DNA of 5,055 bases, from positions 1 through 5,055 of the forward strand of contig CAADST010000086.1 of NCBI GenBank assembly GCA_900751815.1. The letters run 5' to 3'. The notes under the pieces were generated by a model, which did no database searches, was not told the origin of the DNA, and saw nothing but the letters and a program-made list of their open reading frames with translations. Below are positions 1-4,233 of this stretch, in pieces. Position 1 is the stretch's first letter. Each line of letters opens with the position of its first letter. The position numbers and the translations under genes were made by a program. Origin of the DNA: Bacilli bacterium (GTDB lineage: Bacteria > Bacillota_I > Bacilli_A > RF39 > UBA660).

Positions 1-142
1 TATTAAGTAAATTAGTCCCGGTTAATGTATCAATATTTGCTGCCATAGGACTTGATGGCGTTATAGGATAAATACTACATACTTCACTAAAATAATAAGC
101 TACTTTACTACATGCAGCATTTCCATCAACTATTTTTTTCAT
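1..142 (-). CDS. nifJ: Pyruvate:ferredoxin (flavodoxin) oxidoreductase, N-terminal 47 codons (partial)
   Basis: The enzyme oxidatively decarboxylates pyruvate with CoA to acetyl-CoA and CO2 and passes electrons to ferredoxin or flavodoxin in the cytoplasm; it is a hallmark of anaerobic metabolism. Only the first 47 residues are present before the left edge, out of about 1,170-1,200 usual for the single-chain enzyme. Seen directly: the opening DGNAA (residues 6-10), then YPITPSSPMA at 25-34, the signature of the first thiamine-diphosphate/pyruvate-binding domain. Thr28 matches the conserved Thr that contacts pyruvate in the characterised family member. The ATG at 140-142 is preceded by CGGAGA (151-156) at a normal distance, which fixes the start. 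A sigma-A-type promoter lies just upstream. The fragment is too short to exclude a split-subunit relative, but the start of the chain fits NifJ best. Confidence 0.88.
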   Translation of the reverse strand, partial: MKKIVDGNAACSKVAYYFSEVCSIYPITPSSPMAANIDTLTGTNLLN

Positions 143-166
143 GTTTATCATCTCCGTACTATATTA

Positions 167-195
167 ATTATACCTTAAATTCACGAAATTGAAAA
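167..195 (-). promoter_or_regulatory. Promoter of nifJ (TTTTCA-17-TATAAT)
   Basis: On the minus strand a consensus -10 box TATAAT (167-172) is separated by 17 bases from a 4/6 match to the -35 box, TTTTCA (190-195). Transcription would start near 160, giving a leader of roughly 18 nt that contains the ribosome site. An imperfect 14-bp dyad (177-190, 10 of 14 positions symmetric) fills the spacer and could be an operator, but I cannot assign a regulator to it. Confidence 0.65.
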
Positions 196-241
196 TATAA
201 AGTGCCAATTTTACTTTAATAAGATAATTTCATATAATAAA

Positions 242-270
242 TTGACAAGCAATGTTTTTTGTAGTATCAT
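242..270 (+). promoter_or_regulatory. Strong plus-strand promoter with no protein gene downstream (TTGACA-17-TATCAT)
   Basis: A perfect TTGACA -35 box (242-247) is followed after exactly 17 bases by TATCAT (265-270), a 5/6 match to the -10 consensus. Transcription should begin near 276-278. No plus-strand reading frame of gene size follows before the convergent enolase gene, but two terminator-like hairpins do. The -10 box overlaps the stop codon of the minus-strand fragment annotated at 267-404, so one of the two readings could be fortuitous. It is divergent from the nifJ promoter, with 46 bases between the two -35 boxes. Confidence 0.55.
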
Positions 271-404
271 TTAGCCATCAAGGCAATTGCTTTAATATTT
301 ATTAATAATGAATAAACTGTGACTCTAGCAGTCGTATGGATATCACTTTTGGTGATATTCAATTTTTTGTAAGAATTTTCTGACATATTGACATCAATAC
401 TAAT
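267..404 (-). pseudogene. Possible C-terminal gene remnant, unidentified (low confidence)
   Basis: The minus strand is open from 404 to a TGA at 267-269, giving 45 residues that end in a hydrophobic stretch (VTVYSLLINIKAIALMAK). The first ATG is at 384-386 but has no ribosome site, and an in-frame TAA sits immediately upstream at 405-407; the frame continues for another 14 codons beyond that stop. The composition (mixed third positions, balanced charge then a hydrophobic tail) looks more like protein than like random intergenic sequence, as would fit the decayed 3' end of a gene, perhaps a transposase, but I do not recognise the family. It overlaps the small-RNA candidate on the other strand, so at most one reading is likely to be functional. 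Confidence 0.22.
338..368 (+). terminator. Intrinsic terminator 1 of the candidate small RNA
   Basis: A 9-bp stem (338-346 with 352-360, one G-T pair) closes a TTTTG loop and is followed, two bases later, by six T (363-368). The minus strand has no T tract on its side, so the signal is directional toward the plus strand. Confidence 0.5.
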
Positions 405-429
405 TTATAGTATTGTAATATTGTATTGA

Positions 430-468
430 TCTTTGGTATCCAATGTGGATCAAAGACATTTTTATTTT
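430..468 (+). terminator. Intrinsic terminator 2 of the candidate small RNA
   Basis: The stem pairs TCTTTG (430-435) with CAAAGA (451-456) and ATCCA (438-442) with TGGAT (446-450), with a 2-base bulge and a 3-base loop. Next comes the T-rich tail 459-468 (nine T, one A). There is no T tract on the other side, so it also acts only on plus-strand transcripts. It would stop transcription before it collides with the enolase gene. Confidence 0.55.
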
Positions 469-540
469 AAATAACAGATTATTTCCCAAATACCATACAA
501 AATTACAAAATATGTAATGTATTTGGAAAATATTAATTAA

Positions 541-572
541 TATAAAAAGTAGGTTAATTTTCAAACCTACTT
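541..572 (-). terminator. Terminator of eno, overlapping its stop codon
   Basis: Perfect 9-bp inverted repeat AAGTAGGTT (547-555) and AACCTACTT (564-572) around an 8-base loop. On the minus strand it is followed by TTTT and further A/T (541-546). The TAG stop of eno (567-569) lies inside the first arm. The plus-strand side is also T-rich (from 573), so it may work weakly in both directions. Confidence 0.8.
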
Positions 573-1802
573 GTTTTTATTTAATTTTTCTTCAATTCGA
601 AGTAATTGATTATATTTAGCAATTCTCTCTCCTCTACACATCGAACCAGTTTTAATAAATGGAATTGCTAAACCTACCGCTAAATCAGCAATAAATGTAT
701 CTTCAGTTTCCCCACTTCTGTGAGATATAATAGTTTTATAATTATTCTTTTTAGCAAGTAGTATTGTTTTAGTCATTTCAGTAATTGTACCTACTTGATT
801 AGCTTTAAGTAATATTGCATTACCAGCTTTCATATCAATACCCTTTTGTAAATATTTAACATTCGTTACAAAATAATCATCACCAACAATCATTATTTTG
901 TCTCCAACTTCGGCAGTAAATTTTTGTAATGTTTCAAAATCATCTTCGTAAAATGGATCTTCAATACTTAATATTGGATATCTTTTAATTAAACTTTTAT
1001 AATACTCTATTAATTCATTACTATTTAGCTTCTTGCCATCAATACTATAGGTTTTAGTATCTTTATCATACATTTCACTAGCAGCAACATCTAGGGCAAT
1101 AAATACTTCTTCTCCTGGTTTATATCCCGCCTTCTTTATAGCTTCAACAATAAATTCTAGAGCCATAGCATTATTTTCTAAATCTGGAGCAAAACCACCT
1201 TCATCACCAACACCAACACTATAGTTATTTTTAACAAGTAGTTTCTTTAATTCATGAAATATTTCTGAACCCGCTCTCACCCGTTCTTTTATTGTTTTAA
1301 CTACTGGTACAATCATAAATTCTTGAATATCGATATTATTTACCGCATGAGCTCCGCCATTAATGATATTAATCATTGGAATTGGCATGGAAACATTTTT
1401 GCTAGAAACATATTCAAATAAATCTTTCTTTTCGGATTCTGCTAGACATTTAAGACAAGCTAGGGATACTCCTAAAATAGCATTAGCTCCGAGCTTACTT
1501 TTATTTTCGGTTCCATCAAGTTCAATAAGTAGTTTATCAACATCGGCTTGATTAGCTTTTTTTCCAAGAAGCGCTGGAGCAATTATTTTATTAACATTTT
1601 CAACAGCTTTTAATACTCCTTTACCATGGTATCTAGCATCATCACCATCTCTTAGTTCTAATGCTTCACGGGATCCAGTTGATGCTCCACTAGGGACACT
1701 TGCACGCATTTTTACATTATTATCTAGAGTCATTTCTACTTCAACAGTAGGATTTCCTCTACTATCTAAAATTTCTCTTGCTTTAACATCTTTAATTAAC
1801 AT
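567..1802 (-). CDS. eno: Enolase (phosphopyruvate hydratase)
   Basis: Cytoplasmic glycolytic enzyme that dehydrates 2-phosphoglycerate to phosphoenolpyruvate with Mg2+. I place the start at the ATG at 1800-1802 (411 residues): AGGTGG lies 5 bases upstream, and the further in-frame GTG at 1809-1811 is part of that ribosome site. Visible motifs: the flexible GASTG loop (39-43), [12 protein letters not shown] (97-108), QEF with catalytic Glu161, GDEGG with Glu201, metal ligands Asp238, Glu281 (SIEDP) and Asp308 (GDD), catalytic base Lys333 in [19 protein letters not shown] (360-369), and Lys384 in KTG. The set is complete, so the protein should be active. Oddities: HAVN at 152-155 where HADN is usual, SIEDPF followed by EDDF (where Trp is common), no tryptophan at all, and an end soon after the conserved RIEE, making it about 20 residues shorter than the E. 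coli protein. It is transcribed singly, between two terminators. Confidence 0.97.
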   Translation of the reverse strand: MLIKDVKAREILDSRGNPTVEVEMTLDNNVKMRASVPSGASTGSREALELRDGDDARYHGKGVLKAVENVNKIIAPALLGKKANQADVDKLLIELDGTENKSKLGANAILGVSLACLKCLAESEKKDLFEYVSSKNVSMPIPMINIINGGAHAVNNIDIQEFMIVPVVKTIKERVRAGSEIFHELKKLLVKNNYSVGVGDEGGFAPDLENNAMALEFIVEAIKKAGYKPGEEVFIALDVAASEMYDKDTKTYSIDGKKLNSNELIEYYKSLIKRYPILSIEDPFYEDDFETLQKFTAEVGDKIMIVGDDYFVTNVKYLQKGIDMKAGNAILLKANQVGTITEMTKTILLAKKNNYKTIISHRSGETEDTFIADLAVGLAIPFIKTGSMCRGERIAKYNQLLRIEEKLNKNK

Positions 1803-1819
1803 AATAACCACCTATATAA

Positions 1820-1828
1820 AGTATAACA
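1820..1828 (-). promoter_or_regulatory. Possible extended -10 promoter of eno
   Basis: On the minus strand TGTTATACT gives a TG-n extended -10 with TATACT at 1820-1825. No convincing -35 box is found 16-18 bases upstream, where the sequence is the terminator of the previous gene. Transcription would begin near 1813, so the mRNA would start almost at the ribosome site (1808-1813), leaving a leader of only about 10-12 nt. Alternatively eno is fed by read-through from the upstream gene. Confidence 0.4.
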
Positions 1829-1834
1829 CAAATT

Positions 1835-1857
1835 AAAAAAATCTGCATCCCTGCAGA
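1835..1857 (-). terminator. Terminator of the DUF308 gene
   Basis: On the minus strand a perfect 6-bp stem (TCTGCA/TGCAGA, arms 1852-1857 and 1842-1847) with a 4-base loop is followed directly by seven T (1835-1841). It begins 7 bases after the stop codon of the gene at 1865-2443 and separates that gene from eno. Confidence 0.75.
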
Positions 1858-1864
1858 CTTAATT

Positions 1865-2443
1865 TTACCAAAATATATCCATTATTTCTTTACTACTAAT
1901 TTTAAATGTTATTGCATCACTTAAATTAAGTACTCCGGAAATTATTAGGAAAGCACCAGTTATTTGTGTTAATGCAAATGCCGTAAATGGGTTAAATACA
2001 ATCATTATACCTAAAACTCCTAAAAGAATTCCAGCAACTAAAGTAACTAACCAAGCTCCACTATTTCCTCTTTTTAACCATAAACCATAATTAATTTTAG
2101 TAGCACCATTTACAACTAAGAATAATCCTAAACAAACAGTTACAAATTCAACTACACTAAATGGAAATATAATTATTACTAATCCAAGTATTAAATACAG
2201 AATAGCAAAAACTAAATTTAATGAATAAATTTTGGCTCCATCTCTTTTTAAATACTTGTAGGCAGTAATTAAACCAAATAATATGAATATTACTCCAGTA
2301 ATAATTCCTACCACCTTATTGGATAAATTAGGTAAAAACAATAAAATTGCACCTACTAAAATTGTAATAACAGAGCCTATAATAGAAAGTGTTATCATTT
2401 TATTATAGACATTTTCAATACTCTTTTTAAATGGAGTAGCCAT
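1865..2443 (-). CDS. HdeD/DUF308-family six-helix membrane protein
   Basis: Small integral membrane protein of the HdeD (DUF308) family. The founding member is linked to acid resistance in E. coli, but no biochemical activity is established for most relatives, so the role here is unknown. The 192-residue chain has about six hydrophobic segments (near 17-38, 43-62, 73-93, 97-117, 129-151, 155-176). They form three similar two-helix units, each with a Pro near the end of its first helix (FLP at 36-38, FPF at 93-95, FNPF at 150-153) and each closing with a Lys-bearing loop or tail. The start is chosen at 2441-2443 because AGGTGA (2449-2454) lies 5 bases upstream; two in-frame upstream candidates (GTG 2450-2452, ATG 2447-2449) fall in that site. 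It has its own promoter and terminator. The three Trp codons are all TGG. Confidence 0.85.
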   Translation of the reverse strand: MATPFKKSIENVYNKMITLSIIGSVITILVGAILLFLPNLSNKVVGIITGVIFILFGLITAYKYLKRDGAKIYSLNLVFAILYLILGLVIIIFPFSVVEFVTVCLGLFLVVNGATKINYGLWLKRGNSGAWLVTLVAGILLGVLGIMIVFNPFTAFALTQITGAFLIISGVLNLSDAITFKISSKEIMDIFW

Positions 2444-2460
2444 ATACATCACCTAATATA

Positions 2461-2489
2461 ATTGTAAATGTTTATTTAAAAGTTGTCAA
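2461..2489 (-). promoter_or_regulatory. Promoter of the DUF308 gene (TTGACA-17-TACAAT)
   Basis: On the minus strand a perfect TTGACA (2484-2489) is followed after 17 bases by TACAAT (2461-2466), a 5/6 match. Its -35 box lies on the same bases as the -35 box of the divergent promoter at 2483-2511, so both genes are controlled from one spot. Confidence 0.75.
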
Positions 2490-2511
2490 TCACTTTTAAA
2501 TATGATATAAT
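2483..2511 (+). promoter_or_regulatory. Promoter of the FemABX gene (TTGTCA-17-extended TATAAT)
   Basis: TTGTCA (2483-2488, 5/6) is followed after 17 bases by a consensus TATAAT (2506-2511), itself preceded by TG at 2503-2504 (extended -10). Transcription should begin near 2518, with a leader of about 20 nt carrying a GGGAGGT ribosome site (2527-2533). Confidence 0.8.
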
Positions 2512-2538
2512 TTACTCTTAAAAAGAGGGAGGTAAATA

Positions 2539-3762
2539 ATGTACTTAAGAGAATTATCTTTAGATGATTTTAAAGACTTTGTTCAAAATAATATTATTGG
2601 TAATGCCTATCAAACTGTTAGCTATGCAATGCTTAAAGCAGAAGAAGGTTATGATTATGAATTTATTGGTTTAATTAGTAATCAAAATATTATTGCTGCT
2701 GCTTTAATATTGTTTAAAAAAATAGGGAGTCATTATTACGGTTATTCTCCTCGGGGTTTTTTAGTTGATTATTCTAATATTTTTATTTTAGAAACATTTA
2801 CTAGAGAAATAAAAGAATATTATAAAAAGAAAGGATTTGTTTTTATTAAGATAAATCCAGAAATAGCTATAGGTAAATTAAATAAAAAAACTGGAAATAT
2901 TGAATATAATACAAATTATGCTATTATTAGTAACCTAAATAAATGCGGATATAAAAAATTAAAAAGTAATTTTAATTTTGAAGCATTACTTCCAAGGATT
3001 AATGCCATAGTTAATTTAGAAAATTTTGATTTGGATAAAGTAAGTAAAAATACTAGAAATAAAGTTAAGAAAGCAATTAGAAAAGGATTAGTTTTAGAAC
3101 AAGCAGATATATCTAAAGTAAATATATTTTATGATTTTATTAAGGATAAGATAAATAGAGATGAATTTCATTATAATGATCTTTATAATGTATTTAGTAA
3201 GGGGCATGATATAGATTTCTTTTTAGTTAAAGTTGATTATAAATATTATTTAATTAATTCTCAAAATTATTATGAACACGAACTAAAGAAAAATAATAAT
3301 TTTACTGAAAAAATTATAAGAAAAAATACTCCAACAGTTATTAATGCTAAAATGAATTCTGATAGAGCTCTACTTTCTTATAAAAATGATATAACTGAAG
3401 CAAGTAAACACCTAAATACTAATGAAACAATTTATGTTGCTGGAGCAATGGTTATTAAATTTAATAATAGAATTACCATTTATGTTAGTGGTTATGATAA
3501 AGAATTAAAAAGATATCCATCAAATTACTTCTTATATTATGCAATACTTTATTTTTACAAAGATAAGTACAAATACGCTGATTTAAACGGTGTTACAGTT
3601 GATTCTATAGATAATCCTTATCATGGCTTAAATCGCTTTAAAAATGGCTTTAATCCTGATATATATGAATATATTGGAGAATTTGATTTAGTTATTGATG
3701 AACATCAATACAATCATCTACTTAAGAGTGGAATGTTAGCTAAAGAATTTAATAAAGAATAG
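2539..3762 (+). CDS. FemABX-family peptidoglycan bridge aminoacyltransferase
   Basis: Proteins of this family (FemA/B/X, MurM/N) move an amino acid from aminoacyl-tRNA onto the stem peptide of lipid II at the inner face of the membrane, building the interpeptide bridge. The 407-residue length is typical. Seen in order: an N-terminal GNAT-like half with YGYSPRGFLVDY (67-78, the family's Y-x-x-RG-x-x-x-DY signature) and FIKINPE (102-108); the basic RNKVKKAIRKGL (173-184); a charged, probably helical arm around 240-295; then a second half with YPSNYFLYYAILYF (326-339), ADLNGVT (347-353) and the C-terminal signature GLNRFKNGFN (363-372) followed by YIGEFDLVI (378-386). GGGAGGT five bases before the ATG fixes the start. 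The amino acid added (Gly, Ala, Ser or other) cannot be read from the sequence. The protein has no tryptophan. It is monocistronic, ended by a hairpin that contains its stop codon. Confidence 0.88.
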   Translation: MYLRELSLDDFKDFVQNNIIGNAYQTVSYAMLKAEEGYDYEFIGLISNQNIIAAALILFKKIGSHYYGYSPRGFLVDYSNIFILETFTREIKEYYKKKGFVFIKINPEIAIGKLNKKTGNIEYNTNYAIISNLNKCGYKKLKSNFNFEALLPRINAIVNLENFDLDKVSKNTRNKVKKAIRKGLVLEQADISKVNIFYDFIKDKINRDEFHYNDLYNVFSKGHDIDFFLVKVDYKYYLINSQNYYEHELKKNNNFTEKIIRKNTPTVINAKMNSDRALLSYKNDITEASKHLNTNETIYVAGAMVIKFNNRITIYVSGYDKELKRYPSNYFLYYAILYFYKDKYKYADLNGVTVDSIDNPYHGLNRFKNGFNPDIYEYIGEFDLVIDEHQYNHLLKSGMLAKEFNKE

Positions 3763-3784
3763 AACAGTTCAAGTAAACTGTTCT
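3761..3784. terminator. Hairpin between convergent units, probably bidirectional terminator
   Basis: Perfect 9-bp stem AGAACAGTT (3761-3769) and AACTGTTCT (3776-3784) with a 6-base loop. The first arm includes the last two bases of the FemABX stop codon (3760-3762). The tails are only moderately T-rich on both strands (ATTAATTTAT on plus, ATTCTTTATT on minus), so it can serve both the FemABX gene and the minus-strand remnants converging on it. Confidence 0.65.
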
Positions 3785-3785
3785 A

Positions 3786-3866
3786 TTAATTTATGCGAAT
3801 TGGATCAGATTGAGTGCCAGTGCCTGAGACATACTCAACATCGGAGTTTAGATAGAAGACATTGTT
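3786..3866 (-). pseudogene. Orphan C-terminal tail of a surface/pilin-like protein
   Basis: In a minus-strand frame different from the glycosyltransferase, 26 codons run to a TAA at 3786-3788 and read VFYLNSDVEYV then SGTGTQSDPIRIN. The GTGTxSDPxxI ending resembles the extreme C-terminus of secreted or prepilin-like proteins of low-GC Firmicutes; that resemblance is from memory, not a search. An in-frame TAA precedes it at 3867-3869, so it has no start and cannot be made alone. Its GC content (26 of 55 bases at 3795-3849, about 47%) is well above the flanking genes, indicating a different origin. It overlaps the last codons of the truncated glycosyltransferase. Confidence 0.5.
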
Positions 3867-4156
3867 TTACTTACATAATCATCACTATCAACAAAGCCAA
3901 TATATAAACCACTAGCTTCTTTTATACCTATGTTTCTTGTATATCCTTGACCCATATTAGTTTTGTTTTTAAGCACTTTAATCTGCGGATATTTCAGAGA
4001 ATAGCTTTTTAATATATCTAAACTTTCATCAGTTGAAGCATCATCAATACAAATTATCTCTATATCTTTTAAAGATTGGCTCACTAAAGAATCTAAGCAA
4101 TCTTTTAGATAAGCACCAGAATTAAAAACAGGAACTATTATACTTAATTTATACAT
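3848..4156 (-). pseudogene. Family-2 glycosyltransferase, N-terminal fragment (truncated)
   Basis: GT2-family enzymes use nucleotide-diphosphate sugars to build cell-surface polysaccharides. The fragment has 102 residues, about a third of a usual member. Seen: the opening KLSIIVPVFNSG (3-14), ICIDDASTDES (35-45, the nucleotide-binding Asp pair), NMGQGYTRNIG (67-77) and FVDSDDY (87-93, the metal-binding DxD-type motif). Everything beyond, including the acceptor-binding half and the catalytic base, is missing: after VSKTM the frame meets unrelated sequence and stops at 3848-3850. The start is the ATG at 4154-4156 with AAAGGAG (4162-4168) 5 bases upstream; a GTG at 4184-4186 would extend the frame but has no ribosome site. 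It has an apparently intact promoter, so it may still be transcribed. Loss by deletion or recombination is the likeliest explanation; a metagenome assembly join cannot be excluded. Confidence 0.8.
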
Positions 4157-4176
4157 ATTTACTCCTTTAAGATAAT

Positions 4177-4205
4177 ATTTTACCACAGAAAAAAACTATT
4201 GGCAA
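4177..4205 (-). promoter_or_regulatory. Promoter of the glycosyltransferase fragment, inside the tuf terminator
   Basis: On the minus strand TTGCCA (4200-4205, 5/6) is followed after 17 bases by TAAAAT (4177-4182, 5/6), with an extended TG-n just before it. The -35 box lies in the loop and 3' arm of the tuf terminator hairpin. Transcription would start near 4170, just ahead of the ribosome site. Confidence 0.6.
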
Positions 4206-4217
4206 AACCAATAGTTT
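4189..4217 (-). terminator. Terminator of tuf
   Basis: A perfect 9-bp stem (4208-4216 with 4194-4202; a tenth A-T pair at 4217/4193 is possible) closes a 5-base loop. On the minus strand the 3' arm runs into a T tract (4189-4195, part of it shared with the stem). It starts 17 bases after the tuf stop codon. Confidence 0.85.
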
Positions 4218-4233
4218 AATTTGTAATCTCTAA

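Larger units (their letters stand above)
277..468 (+). ncRNA. Candidate small RNA of unknown family, ~90 nt or ~190 nt
   Basis: This is inferred from a promoter at 242-270 followed by two plus-strand intrinsic terminators. The short form (about 277-368) would fold into three consecutive hairpins: 298-303 with 311-316, GACT at 321-324 with AGTC at 330-333, and the terminator hairpin 338-360 followed by six T. Read-through to the second terminator gives a ~190-nt form with a further A/T-rich hairpin at 395-415. I looked for hallmarks of tmRNA, RNase P RNA, SRP RNA, T-box leaders and common riboswitches and recognised none; the 190-nt length resembles Firmicute 6S RNA, but I could not build the required long closing stem and central bubble. 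The only plus-strand peptides inside are trivial (4 codons at 308-322; 15 codons at 336-383, neither with a ribosome site). A degraded minus-strand gene is the main alternative. Confidence 0.4.

Noticed and set aside
336..383. 15-codon plus-strand frame (MDITFGDIQFFVRIF)
   Set aside because: No ribosome site precedes it and most of it is the terminator hairpin and its T tract at 338-368.
388..416. Second plus-strand promoter, TTGACA-17-TATTGT
   Set aside because: The -35 is perfect but the -10 matches only 4/6, and the resulting transcript would consist of little more than the terminator at 430-468.
242..468. 6S RNA, tmRNA, RNase P RNA, SRP RNA, T-box or common riboswitch
   Set aside because: None of the diagnostic conserved sequences were visible, and a 6S-like long closing stem could not be formed convincingly by eye.
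433..492. 19-codon minus-strand ATG frame (MSLIHIGYQRSIQYYNTIN, starting near 459)
   Set aside because: No ribosome site, and it is made mostly of the terminator inverted repeat; mentioned only as a possible piece of a decayed gene.
1363..1551. 62-codon open frame on the plus strand
   Set aside because: It lies wholly antisense within the enolase gene, has no ribosome site and encodes a low-complexity Ser-rich product; it is a shadow of eno.
4157..4186. Longer glycosyltransferase start at the GTG at 4184-4186
   Set aside because: The GTG lies in the promoter region with no ribosome site, while the ATG at 4154-4156 has AAAGGAG at correct spacing and gives the usual family N-terminus.
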